Below, one piece after another: positions 29,300 through 40,439 of a DNA stretch of 64,000 bases (position 1 is the stretch's first letter; each line of letters opens with the position of its first letter). The position numbers and the translations under genes were made by a program. The notes beneath the pieces were generated by a model. The model ran no database searches. It had not been told where the DNA came from and worked only from the letters and a program-made list of their open reading frames with translations. Origin of the DNA: Cladocopium goreaui (taxonomy: Eukaryota; Sar; Dinophyceae; Suessiales; Symbiodiniaceae); assembly GCA_947184155.2 (NCBI GenBank), contig CAMXCT020002691.1, positions 420,578 to 484,577 on the forward strand. The letters run 5' to 3'.

Positions 29300-30520
29300 G
29301 TGCTCGATTCACACTCCCTGGGAGTGGAACAGTCCAGTTTGTAGGAAGACCTGACAACGTCAACAGCCTAATGATACACAAGTTTGTGGTGAATTTGACA
29401 ACTTCAACTCTCACTGTGTTTGTTGTCATGGTCGATCCGTTTACAGTGATACAGGAGCAGCACTGAGACGATTATTTATTATATATATAAGACTGGCTTT
29501 TGCTGCTGAGCCACCTGAGATCCATTCTGCAAATTCAGGATTCAGGAAGATGCCACGTGGTTTGTTTACTTGCCTGCACTTCCACTTGTAAAAGTCCCAC
29601 CATCGAATCTGTGTCGCAAGGTCCTGGGCATGGCGGCTTCAAACTGACAAAATGTTGCGAATATATTTCATATGTGCCATGAAACATCACTGGCAAATAA
29701 ATACTGGCAAGAACCTAAACTGAGAACCAAACCTGCGTGGCCCTCACGCTGAGATATCTTGGATTGGCTCTGGTCGTTGTGGGAAAGCATCCTGACATGT
29801 AAATGCATTTTAAGAGTGATATTCTGTTTAATTTCAGTCGGTGAACTTTCAGAATTACACAACACGAATGAATGCGCAACCACTTAATGAGACAGAGCAC
29901 GAATTGTTCCGAAGCAATGCCGGACTGTTGCCACGTCCCGCAGTGGTGTTGTCACCTTTCCATGTAGTTGTTTCCTTGCTGCCATCCCTGGTGGTACCTT
30001 AAACACTCATTCAATGTGAGTTGAGTCTAAGTTTTGCTCACTTCAAGTTGTTGCATGTCAAGTTGCAATTCTCATGTTCAGAGGGTCAGCTTCTGGTTCA
30101 TGGTCTCCCCAAATTGGCACGTAGGGAGCTACATGGTGCTGTTGAAACCATGGAGCTCTGAAACCAAACCTTGGCCACCGCTGCGTCTCTGCAAACTTCT
30201 TCACCTGTCAGGGCAACTCAACGCAAAGGATCTGACAGACCAAAATTTACACAATAAATAAAACTGAAGGTCGAACGCATCATGCTGCAAATAGCATGCC
30301 ACGCGGCATGCTGCAAATGATTTTCCGACACATTCCCGGTCTCTTTCTGACTGGCTGAGCCTTACGGTCTTGTTGACCATCATGTCCACCAGGACGTTGA
30401 AACCTGCACAGGGAAGTGATACCAATGATCAGAACAGAATATATTTGAATGCAGGAATCTGATGCCAATGATGATCAAGCAATGAATTGTTCTGCAGGCA
30501 GCCCATTGATCCTTTTTATT
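29300..30520. other. No firm exon; probably intronic or intergenic
   Basis: A (AT)n run near 29478-29490. Minus-strand fragments (for example CQDAFPQRPEPIQDIS near 29770) are too short to call. No RNA gene recognised. Confidence 0.4.
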
Positions 30521-30522
30521 CA

Positions 30523-30601
30523 ATGTCATCCTCTGTCAACCAGAGTTGTTCGAATAACTGTGCTGGCTATTCGAACAACTCTGGTTGACAGAGGATGACA
30601 T
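30523..30601. repeat. Perfect 34-bp inverted repeat (foldback), 79 bp
   Basis: ATGTCATCCTCTGTCAACC... at 30523-30556 is repeated exactly in inverse at 30568-30601 around an 11-base loop (ACTGTGCTGGC). Perfect identity suggests recent origin or use. It could be a MITE or introner-like intron core; the flanks show no clear duplication. Confidence 0.9.
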
Positions 30602-30690
30602 ACTAAGGTAGGGACATTCTTTATGTCATCTGGTCACGGACTGCGGTGTGAAACTTTGCATCATCTCATTCCAAGACATAGGGTCCACGT

Positions 30691-31468
30691 TCATGACAAC
30701 ATGTTTCCAGTACGCAGTGTCTGGCAGGGTCTGGGGCGCACGTCGCAAACGTCTGGAAACAGGGGTATGACGAAGCAGAACTGATCCAACTTGACTCCTG
30801 TTTTCCCCCAAGGCAGTTTAATGTCCGTCCGTGGTTCCAAGTTTAGCCACAACTGCACAAGCCTACTTTCAGAAGGTGGGTCCAGATCATCCTGAAAACC
30901 AAGATTTGTTGTGGTGTCCACACGCCAGTCAACTGTGAAAGCGCAAACCAATCCGTCCCCAAAAAAATCATCTGGAGATACAGCATCATCACGAAGAGAA
31001 TTAGCCATGTTGAATTTCCAGGATTTCAGCTAAATCTTCGTAGCAATCAGTGATTTCAACGGCAAAGGCGAAGCAAGTCACCCGTAGCTGTGCCCTGTCT
31101 GACACGCTCAGGTACAAGAAAGTGATGATGTTACGCTCAACACTGCCAAGACCAAACACCACTGTGAGGTTCCAAATGTCTGATTGTTCCCACCTGTCAA
31201 GGTCAAAATCTGAAGTCACGTCCACGGGAGTCCAGGCTGGAGGGTATGCAGCTCTCATGCAAAGATAAGCCACAAAATGAAAAAGCAACCCGTGAAAAAA
31301 GCAGCCACCACTGAGCACAGAAGTCGAAGAGTGAAGGTATGGCTTTGTACTGGTCCACCTAGGACTATGGGATTTGCTAAGGCTACTTGTCCCCTCCGAC
31401 GCATCTAAACTTTGAACGACCCCTGTGGTTCGAGTGGATTGTTTCATCCACTTGAGAATGAGCAGCAC
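30691..31468 (-). CDS. Two exons or one frameshifted exon, unidentified
   Basis: The upstream piece (31008-31260) reads AAYPPAWTPVDVTSDFDLD, EQSDIWNLTVVFGLGSVE, NIITFLYLSVSDRAQLRV, CYEDLAEILEIQHG. The downstream piece (30770-31008) reads MANSLRDDAVSPDDFFGDG, LVCAFTVDWRVDTTTNLGF, SRLVQLWLNLEPRTDIKLP. They overlap by a few bases in different frames. Beta-strand-rich; perhaps membrane-peripheral. Function unknown. They lie upstream of the methyltransferase in the same orientation. Confidence 0.5.
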
Positions 31469-31489
31469 GGACGTAGATAAACTTCAGCA

Positions 31490-32930
31490 TTAATTGTTTG
31501 GAAAGTTTGACTGCAGAGACAGTGGCAGAGAAATTGCAAATAAAGAAAGGATCATGGTTAAAAAAGTTTTGACATGTTGATGCAACCTGTCTGCATGGCT
31601 GAGTTCTGAACTGCACCATCAAGCTCTGAATCTGTTCTTCAGCAGGAAGTGGCCTCGCGTAGTCACTTTCATTAATTTATATGGCCACTAACAATTTTCC
31701 TGCTGGCTTGCCCCCCTAACTTTGGCAAGCCAAGAGGCAAATTACATCTATTACTTTATATATATATATATATAGAATCTGTGTTTGCCCAAACTTGTGA
31801 CTCAATCATCATGCCTCGCAATTCATGCAGTGCTCACACTTCTGCTCAGAGTCAGACCCATCACTCAGGGTTGACAATCTCCTGCGTGGTGGGTCCTCCA
31901 AGTCGTGCCTCAAAACCATATTCGACATTCAGCTGCCGGCGCAATGACGGCAGCAACATTTCAAAGCTGAGAACCAAACTTCACGCTTTAAATCTCATTG
32001 TCTTTTTTTATATTATATATTTGAACTCCATACGCACAGAAACTGAGTAAGACACTCATCGCTGAGGAAAGACAAACTCCTCCGGGTTTGCTGAATCCCC
32101 TCAAGTGACCTGGCTTGGCAACATCTATAATCAAGCATTGCTTAGCAAAACATACCGTGCGAACTGACAATGTGACTGCCAATCAAGTTTCAACGTGCTG
32201 ATTGAAAAGCTTGGGCCATTGGACTGAGTCAAAGGCTCATCACTCAAAATGGACAAACTTTTTCTCCTGGCACCACCAGACCTGAACTAAACCCTTTCGG
32301 GTGACATCATGCCATTGTAAATTTTGAATCTGCCATGGTAGAAATTTTGACAGCAAGTGCCAGGCGATCAGTCAAACCAAATAGATAGTAAAACCAAGCG
32401 AAGGACTGCAAAGCGGGAGAACTGGCTGGGAAAGGTTCTGCCGGACTTCTCAGTGACCTGACACTGAGTCAGTCACTTTTTGCAGCACATAGTTTCGAAG
32501 AAGAAGTAGACCACAGACTGTCCACAATTTAACCAGAATTTACGTCGCAAAATGTTTCAGCCCATCAGTCAGGGACTGCGACCTCCTCTGTAGTTGCCCT
32601 TGACGGTAGTCCAGGGTCCTGATGTCGCAAACTGTAAATTTATGGAATGGACCTGAAGAGCATGCCATCATGGTAATATTATTCAAGCTGTTTGGTGTCC
32701 AGTTTCAATCAAAGCATGATGAGTAGAATCATAAAAGCTACTGCTCAGGAGTCTGAGTTCAGAGCTCATCACTGCAAGATCGAGATGGCAGTTGTGTCAC
32801 AGAAGAGTCCTGCAATGGCCTAACAGGCAATGAACAAAAAGTTTTGTTTCCCAATAATATACCTTTGTTTCTGGTTTCAATGAAAGCTCCATAACCATGC
32901 AAGGCATGATGCTCATGAGCACAAATTAAG
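31490..32930. other. Sparse region with possible small exons
   Basis: A (TA)n run at 31757-31772. Near 32380-32457 the minus strand reads VTEKSGRTFPSQFSRFAVLR directly after another CTCAGTGTCAG copy (32458-32468), so a small exon is possible. Otherwise nothing firm. Confidence 0.4.
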
Positions 32931-32941
32931 TTAGTAAAAGT

Positions 32942-33136
32942 TCAAAGGCCTAACAGTGACAGGCGATGTTTTTCCCAGTGGGCCCCTCGAGAATAAGGCA
33001 AGCGAAAATCCAATTTATTGCCAAATCCACAATGACAACGTTTGCATGGCAGCGTCGTGAAGTCTGAGCTCGAAGCCTCCTCCCACTTGCAGAGAAATCT
33101 AGCGCCCTGATGATGCCAAAAAAACACATTGCTCAT
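32942..33136 (-). CDS. Possible exon with Cys-X2-Cys-X-Cys
   Basis: Reads HQGARFLCKWEEASSSDFTT, LPCKRCHCGFGNKLDFRLP, YSRGAHWEKHRLSLLGL then stop. The CKRCHCGFG cluster could bind a metal. Not recognised; 3'-terminal exon if real. Confidence 0.4.
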   Translation of the reverse strand: MSNVFFWHHQGARFLCKWEEASSSDFTTLPCKRCHCGFGNKLDFRLPYSRGAHWEKHRLSLLGL

Positions 33137-33463
33137 GTAAAACTTTATTGAAAGCCAGCTGCTTAATTCATGATGTACTGTTCCATTTTAATGTTCAATC
33201 CAAACTAATAAGATCTGTGTCTGAGTTCAAGACTCTTCCGTCCAACTTTGCGGAGTCTCTGAAAGGAATGACGATGATGGCCTGTGTCGCTTTCCAGGGA
33301 TAATGGGTACGGAAACACAAGTTTTCATGTCAGAGTCGTTGCAATGAACTCAACATCCACAGATACAAAGTAAAAAACTAAATTGCTCACAAAAGACATC
33401 AGGAACTCAGGGCAACACCCATTGGCATCAGAGCTGGCACTGGTTGCCATGCAGCCTGACAGT

Positions 33464-34001
33464 TCACTCTATTTTACTGCTATCTATTGAACCTAATATC
33501 ATCAAGATGACTTGCACTGGACCCAGCTGCGAAAAAAAATCCTTTGGCCTGCCATATGGGGCTGGGCTGACAAAAACAATCCGGATCATGTCATTGGGAA
33601 TCACATGAAAAAAATGCCACTCACATGTATCGAGCGGACGGCAATTAAATTGTGGAATCAAAGATGGCCAATCACATTCAAGGCCTGGCCTGCGAGTTGG
33701 ATTTGTTTAGCAAGTCAGTCTTCCATGTGACAACGCTGCAAAATCAAGGTGCAGAGTTGGAACTGAAATTTTGATACTGGAAATGGACCTGAAATTCAAT
33801 GGACGTCTGAAATCTTACCTGGTCAGTGTTGATTTTTTTCACAAATTTTGTCCCAGTGCCACGTCTAAAATTGCTGCTATCCCTCAGTGCCAACCAAAAT
33901 CCTGTTGGTTTTAAAGGGGTGACTTTGATAAGGTTACCCTGGAAGCAGGATATTGCTTGGCACTGAGGGCTCTCAGTACGGCGCGGGCGCATCAAATTCA
34001 A
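33464..34001 (-). CDS. Two possible exons, unidentified
   Basis: The upstream piece (33830-33990) reads AISCFQGNLIKVTPLKPTG, FWLALRDSSNFRRGTGTKF. The downstream piece (33500-33640) reads PNDMIRIVFVSPAPYGRPKD, FFSQLGPVQ. Both are minus strand with AG/GT-like flanks. Part of the same minus-strand exon belt. Function unknown. Confidence 0.35.
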
Positions 34002-34612
34002 ACCCAGCTAAATCTGAGACTGCAAGTGAAACTGACTGCCATGCAACTGAGACCTGAACCCGGCCAATGACTGGAAATAATAAGTGCACAAAAAATCGCT
34101 GGTCACTGCATTGTGCCGCTGCGCGTCATGAGTTTCAATAATATAATATTAGAATTTGTCGCCATCGTTGTACGGACACCACCCCCTCCCAGGCAGAAAC
34201 TCCACACCCACCACATTGAACAATAATTAACAAAACCAAATGTATATGTTTCCATACTATGTATATTATACTATTATTTACATAATATATTAATATATAT
34301 AAATAAAGTAAACATATGTTAACATTAAATACTTTATTACATGGAATATTATGATGAGATAAAAATTCGTCTTCCAGGGCAACAACCATTTTTCCTTTTA
34401 ATCCTTTTCTCCATAATTAATGGCGCCTCGAGCCTTTCGGATGACAATCATCGTCAGCCAGACGAATGGCTTTTAAATGGTGGTCAGAGGTACGTTGGGG
34501 CTGAGTTTGAGTCATTCGACGAGTCTGCTGATAGTTTGTTGGAGTGCCGGGGACGACTCAAGCCCCAGCATTTGTAACATGTGCTCTCGTGGTATGATTC
34601 ATGGCCTACTTC

Positions 34613-35849
34613 AAGCCAACCCCGCTTGCAAAACCCAAACCCCCTTAGAAAGAAAAAATCTTCTTTTCCTTTTCCCCAGAAAGCTGTCTTGCTGGTCGTT
34701 CTCCCATGCTGTATAGCCTTTTCCTTTTGACCTCGGACGGAAGCCGGGTCTTGAACGTTTGCCTTTCTTTGCAATAACCCTTCGGCTTTCCTTTCTTGAA
34801 CGATCGGCCGTATAATCGACGCTTAGAGTAAGTACCCTTAGCGCCCAGAACCCAGAAATCGGTTTCTGTAAAAAGGCCTGTAAATCTTTCCTCTCCTGTG
34901 TCCTCATCTACGACCCAGAATCCTTGCTCTCCTTCATCGGTTTCTCCTTCAACTATGATGTAGAAGGAAGACCGTTTTCGGTGTGGGATTTTTGGATCAG
35001 CGACTCCAGTCCTGGACACACAGAACAATTCAAGGAACAACTGCTTCACCTGCAAGTACGTGCTGTGGCATGGCGATTTGGCGGGTGTTCATGGAGGAAA
35101 CAAAACGTTCAGGTTGTTGTTCATTCAGGTCTGCTTCAACTAAGAAAATCAGTGACATCAAATTGTCTCACAGTGGGAATGCTTGTTGATGCTGTGCGAT
35201 TCGTTATCGTTTGTTCCCGAAGGGTGCCTTGATACGATATTCTTTCTTCATCATTTGGTAATTGCTGGTAGTGCTGACGCCGTTCATCAGTGAGTGCTGC
35301 CAAATATTCTGTCGTGCCTACATCCGGTAAATCGGTCAAATCATCAATCAGGTCGGCCCACGATGCAAGGAGTCTCTTCTGTGCAATCTCGAAACGCCCT
35401 ATCCAGTGCACGAATTCATTCCGGCCTCGGTATGTGCGAAACAACTCGAGGAATCGCCAAAGAAACACATGATTTACTCCCTTCAGAAAGTATGGTCTCA
35501 ATGTGTCCTTGAAATGGGCGAGGCCACGATCCGGATCTCAGAGTCAGGCATTGTCAGGCATTGACTTGTAGAATGAAGCGGCTCCTACCAATGCATTTTT
35601 GAGTGATGGGCCATGTTTGTCTGTATCTACTGTTGTAATGCCTAACCAATCATCTATTAATTCATACTCAAACCAACTAGATTGGCCGTCAAAGTGAGGT
35701 GGCACCTTCGGAGTCATTTTGAAACCAGTTCTGGAATCAGTCGTATTAACGACGCAGGCATCCAGCTCTTCATGTATTTGAACTTGGAGTTCTTCGTCTG
35801 AATCCATGCTGTGGATTAAGACCATGGCAACTACTCGTGGTTGTGCCAC
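34613..35849 (-). mobile_element. Decayed copia-like element, gag portion
   Basis: A minus-strand series of gag pieces: VPPHFDGQSSWFEYELIDD, LRPYFLKGVNHVFLWRFLE, FWVVDEDTGEERFTG, GRSFKKGKPKG. The order and wording match, as I recall, copia-type gag regions abundant in symbiodiniacean genomes (capsid-like UBN2/DUF4219-type fold, then an Arg/Lys/Gly-rich nucleocapsid linker). No zinc knuckle, protease, integrase or RT follows; the element is cut off near 34613, where the 50 bases shared with 10.56 kb lie. Confidence 0.7.
34645..35849 (-). pseudogene. Broken gag of the copia-like remnant
   Basis: The capsid-like frame runs from about 35810 but has two in-frame TGA codons near 35530-35545 (around DNA-stop-L-stop-DPDRGLAHF), after which the same frame resumes to about 35150. 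The linker part (34645-35055) is in another frame, so at least one indel also exists. Two nonsense changes plus a frame change mean it cannot make an intact gag. Confidence 0.7.
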
Positions 35850-35946
35850 AAGCTGCCCTGGCTAGTCCGTATATCGGCGCAGGTGCGAGAAGCAACTGCT
35901 GTCCGAATATCGGATCTGAGCAGGGCACAGAGCTCCGCTACCACTT

Positions 35947-36162
35947 TGAGGTAGCGTTCCGAGTAATGAGGGGCCTGAGCTGGAAGCTACGAACACTTGC
36001 GGCCACACAGTCGAAGTGCAGTACCTTTTTATGCAGGCTATGCTAGAAGTCTTGAGCCACGGAGTGGCGCAGTGGGTCAAATGAATTAGAGTTACAGTGA
36101 ACATGTCACATGGTATGCAAACTGTATGTGCATTGTGTAGACACGTCCCCAAAAATAGGTTA
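35947..36162 (+). repeat. Dispersed ~215 bp repeat, copy 2 (SINE-like)
   Basis: See copy 1 at 4167-4382. Here it directly precedes (on the minus strand) the decayed gag, so it could be that element's leader. But copy 1 lies at the 3' side of an unrelated exon cluster, which favours an independent repeat. Box A-like TGGCGCAGTGGG is intact. Confidence 0.7.
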
Positions 36163-36526
36163 GAGGGGGTTGCGGGGGCTGGTACATATATATATATATA
36201 TACACACACACGCAGTCAACCATGTGATTCGCTGGTCCAAGATGCCTTCTTTGTTGTAGGCAGCCAGTTGGATACTCTTGGGCAAGAACATGGAAGTCTT
36301 CCCAAAGTAGCCTCAGCCGTTAGACGTGACTCGCGCTTGCGAGACTCAGGGGATTTTTTTCTCGCCAAATGTTCCGACCCTCAACCTACAAGGTTTGGGA
36401 TAAGATGGGTGGGCTGTCGCTGCCAAATCCTTGAATGCCAAATCGTTCAATTTATTCGGGTGTTTGTTCGATCCTCAGAATGCTGGTGATTCTGATAATT
36501 TCAACGAGTCTTTGGAATCTATTCCT

Positions 36527-36742
36527 TCATTTCCAACATGCATCGCACTCCGCAGCAGGAATGCGTTCGAAGCACTGTGAAAAACAAGACCGCTGCAAAC
36601 ACCTTGCCATCATTTCTACCAAGAAGCCCATATTGCCCAGGTTTCTCGGCGCATTCTGCGGATAGTCGCGCTCAATCTGTGCCCATGTGCGGGCATATGA
36701 CTCAGTCCAGCCCTCTACATTGATGTGGTTTGTAGTAGCCAC
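36527..36742 (-). CDS. Possible exon or element fragment
   Basis: Reads TESYARTWAQIERDYPQNAP, RNLGNMGFLVEMMARCLQR, SCFSQCFERIPAAEC. Composition is protein-like; no family known. Could be a relic of the neighbouring retroelement. Confidence 0.3.
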   Translation of the reverse strand: MATTNHINVEGWTESYARTWAQIERDYPQNAPRNLGNMGFLVEMMARCLQRSCFSQCFERIPAAECDACWK

Positions 36743-37680
36743 CGGTGTAGCGGAACAGCCGCGGTCCTGCGGCCAGCCAACTCAAGGGTTTTTTATCCTT
36801 GCCCCTTGGCGCTGCCACCTGATGCCATGGAGATCAAAAGGGGCGAAACATGATGAAACATACCTGCTACAGCCTTTCAAGAGGGTGATCAACACCCAGC
36901 ATAAAATCGGAACATAAAAGTTTTATTGAAAAGTAGGGGGAACAGGTTTCTGGAGAGGACGCTTATAGGAAAGTGAGTCCTCAGCAGAACTGTGGGGCTC
37001 CCGCCCCGGATTTTAAAAACCCATGCTTCAAAGGTTCGGGCCCCTACTGCAAACCAGTGCGGCAACGACGGAAGGCATTCACATATATTAAAATATCCCG
37101 GGTAGCAAACTACCACCGTTCCCCTGTCAAATTAGGCAGATACAAAAGATACATGAATATACGGTCAGAAAAAAACTCAATACCAACATGATGAATCTGA
37201 CACAAAGACTTTTGCATAAGTTTCTCAAACTAGAGAGGGAATCCAGATCCAAAAGACACTAATTACCCAAACATCAGCGTGAAGCCGGCGAAGTAGTGCC
37301 AAAACAACAAAACTTTAAAAAGAGAGGGAGCATGCCCTGTATATCCCTATAAAGATGTAACTTACACTTCGGCACGCCGGTTACCAAGAGGATGCGGAAG
37401 AAGTTGCAGAAAATCTTCAACCATTCAGTCAAATAGAAAACGCGCACGAATCACAATTGCCGTGGAAAACGCGAAGTCAACTTGGCTGTCTTTCATGTTT
37501 ACTTTCGGATGAGATCTGCACTTGTTTTCTTTGTCACACGCGGCGCAAACTGCCTTTTCCTTATATGTAGGCTCTACCAGTGAGGACAGCAAAAGCGCCG
37601 GAGATGTCATGGGCCACAAGTGTGCAACACGGATGGAACACACAATTGAAATGTCGACCCCTATGACAGCTCACATGCCA
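36743..37680. other. No gene seen
   Basis: No coherent exon or repeat recognised apart from a short Cys-rich minus-strand frame near 37540-37600 that is probably chance. Confidence 0.4.
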
Positions 37681-38035
37681 TGCCATCACCACCAAGAAAC
37701 CCACAAGCAAGAGACCACCCATACACCACCAAAAGCACCACTTAAATGCCACCGCAATACCTGCAAAATACCTCTCAAACGCAACATTACGAATGCATGC
37801 CCACCCAAACGCCACCAAGACGCACCTGCGCAATAGAGACTAATAGGCCTCGAGGTTTGCACCAACACATCGCCGACACTCCACCAAGGCACAACCAAAT
37901 CACAACTGACACAACACCAATACACCCCTAAGACATTATTGACACGCCGAAGTGACACCATCCTTAACCAAGACACAGCAACAACCCACACTGCACAACT
38001 GACAAAGGCAGTGCCCAGACATAACGGCTCTACAT
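37680..38035. repeat. CAC/CCAC-rich low-complexity stretch
   Basis: ACCACC, ACACCA, CAACACC and AACCAC words dominate with almost no G on plus; the long Val/Cys/Trp frames on minus are shadows. Confidence 0.6.
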
Positions 38036-38900
38036 CGGCCCAGCATGGGCTCAAGAGGGCGCAACAACAACCCAACATGGATCGAATTTTTGCTCAACAT
38101 GAGCTTGAGATAAGACCAGCTTAGCCGGCATAGCCTAAGCGCAGCATGCCCCAAAAGAAGCCAAAAATATAGTTGAACATAGCATCAGAAACATCAGCAA
38201 CGCAGCAAGAAATGCTGTTTTTCTGTGCATTTACGGTGTTTTTGCAAACGCCTTGCATGGACCAAAACTCAACGTGGCCCAAAATGGCTCATCATGGGCC
38301 CAATATGGTCCCAACGTTGGCCCAACATATCCCCACATCGCCCAACATCTTCCCAACATGGGCCAAGATGAGGCCAACATGGCCCAAGATCACTATATAT
38401 TGGTGCAACATGTTTCCACATAGGCTCAACATGGCCCAGCATCGGGCGAATGTAGCCAACAACATAGTCCAACATGGTCCCAACTTCGGGCCAACATGGA
38501 CCAAGGTGGCTCTACATCGGCCCAACATGGACTCAAGAGGACGCAACAACAACCCAACATCGATCGAATTTTTGCTCAACATGAGCTTGAGATAAGGCCA
38601 GCATAGCCTAAGTGCAGCATGCCCCAAAAGAAAGGAAAAAATATAGTTCAGCATGGCATCAAAAACATCAGCAACGCAGCCAAGAAAAGCCGTTTTTTCT
38701 GGGCATTTACAGTGTTTTTGACAAGATAAAGGCCAGCACACAGCCCAAAATGGCTCATCATGGGCCCAATATGGTCCCAATGTGGCCCAAAATGGCTCAA
38801 GATAAGCCATGATAAGCCCAATGTGGTCCCAACGTTGGCCCGGCATATCCCCACATGACTCGACATCTACTACCCAACATGGGCGCCATGGGCCAAGATG
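38036..38900. repeat. GCCCAACAT-word repeat with a ~215 bp direct duplication
   Basis: 38036-38245 (TCTACATCGGCCCAGCATGG...) is repeated at 38511-38720 (TCTACATCGGCCCAACATGG...) at about 85-90 percent identity. Around both lie AACATGGCCCAA, GGCCCAACAT and ATGGTCCCAAC words. The same vocabulary builds 25433-26167. Confidence 0.85.
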
Positions 38901-38949
38901 AGACGGACACAACCGGTGAAGCGTCTTCTAGCCATTGATGTCCATCTGG

Positions 38950-40100
38950 GAATCTGAAAGCTTCAGGCCACCTCAATGAGCACACCCCAATTCTAAGTTG
39001 GCTTACAATGATATATTTTTTTTGTATCTAAGTTGAGATATCCAGCGTGAACCCTTCACCATCCCCAAATTTCAATCCGTTCTTGTCCTGAATGTTCAGC
39101 GGATTTGCACAGCCGGCAAGTGCATAAAAAGCATCCTGGTTGCGGTCGCTAGCGTGCCGGGCCCAGCGCTAAGGGGACAGCAGAGAACTTGGATATCCCA
39201 ATGTTCACAACTTCATCAGTGGTTCATAAGCATGGTATGGAGCACTTATACACAGGATACAGTATCCCTAGTTGTTTAATGTAATTCTTGGATTATGTGT
39301 ACTTTGGCAATCATCGAAGAACCAGGATGCACATCCAAGAAGGTTTATGAAGTCTCCCTCAAATCTTTGTTCTTGGTGTGGTCCAACGCGCGGTCCTGCA
39401 TGGTGTGCAAGTTTGGCCTGTTTTTGGGCACGCTGTGCATTGTATGTACGTTCCGTTGTTTGTTTACCTTCTTCTATGTCTGTATGCGTAGGTTTACGCT
39501 GTGCTTTGTACTGTCTCTGTATGCGCTGTTTGTCACGTTGTCGGTGTCTCATTTCTATGTCTGTGTTGGTGGGTGGGAAGCAATAACGATGGTTGCTCGT
39601 TTTGCTGTTGCCTAATTCTCTTGATTGCGTGCCTTCTCAGTAGGTCGGTTCAGCGTGTCAGAACATGGAAACGAAACCCCTCCTCGTGGTCATAGCATCT
39701 TTCCTGTGTTAGTTGTGTGCAAGTCAATTCTACGCTAGATGATGTTCGTTTGAACTTCTTCTTTTACAACCCTTGTTTTTTGAATTTTCACTGAAGGACA
39801 TGTGCTGACTGGAACCCAGAGCTTAGATAGGATATGGGCTTTCCTGAAAAAAATGGGGTCGCATTGTTGGTAAGCCTGCAAGAAATAAAAGAACATCGCA
39901 CGCAAATGCACACAATTGGATTGGAATATTGCCTGCCCATAGTGCTGGCTGCACAACTGCAAAATGCAGAAAAGGGACTAGCTATGACTTGCTCAAGTCT
40001 TTAGCTGAAACCGCCAGCAGAGGCGGCTCTAAAAGCACATGACTCATGGAAATGTAGCTGGGGACACGGGCAGTGCCCTGCTATGGTTGCTACTAGTAGA
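38950..40100. other. No firm gene
   Basis: The minus strand near 39290-39365 reads FEGDFINLLGCASWFFDDC and could be a downstream exon of the gene at 40106-40437, but no splice frame was proven. Other frames look accidental. Confidence 0.35.
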
Positions 40101-40105
40101 ATTAC

Positions 40106-40437
40106 CTTGTTCTCTTCCGTTCGGTCCAAAACAAACTCAGCCAAGCGTCAACGGTGTTGGGCCCCGGTCCTGTCTGCACCACGTGGAATCCCAGAATTTC
40201 TTCCAGCAAAATGTGAACCACTTCTGAAGTCACATAGGCCGCCGGCCAGTCACACACCCAAACTCCGATGGGATAAGGGCCCCGTGGGCCGGTCAGGAAT
40301 TTGCGATCTGACTTTGGAACGGCGACACTTGGGAAGCAGGCCGAGATCTCTTGCGACTGAGTTTGGGCACATCCTAGGATCAGAACGGTGAAGGCTGTGA
40401 AGTGTCGAAGATGTCGCGAAAGTGCCAACTGCAACAT
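40106..40437 (-). CDS. First exon, secreted OpuAC-like substrate-binding protein (tentative)
   Basis: ATG at 40437. The N-terminus MLQLALSRHLRHFTAFTVLI then LGCAQTQSQE has a basic start, hydrophobic core and a small-residue cleavage zone, so a signal peptide is likely. Then PYPIGVWVCDWPAAYVTSEV, VHILLEEILGFHVVQTGPG, NTVDAWLSLFWTE: the W-(x)n-YVTxxxxxILLEExLGFxV pattern is that of glycine-betaine/choline-type ABC substrate-binding domains (OpuAC), which are numerous in dinoflagellates. It ends at ACAAG|GTAATT, a canonical donor. Ligand and partners unknown; later exons were not identified. Confidence 0.6.
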
Positions 40438-40439
40438 TC

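Noticed and set aside
40039-40391. Plus-strand frames over the OpuAC-like exon
   Set aside because: The minus-strand frame has an ATG, signal peptide, family-like pattern and canonical donor; the plus frames are shadows.
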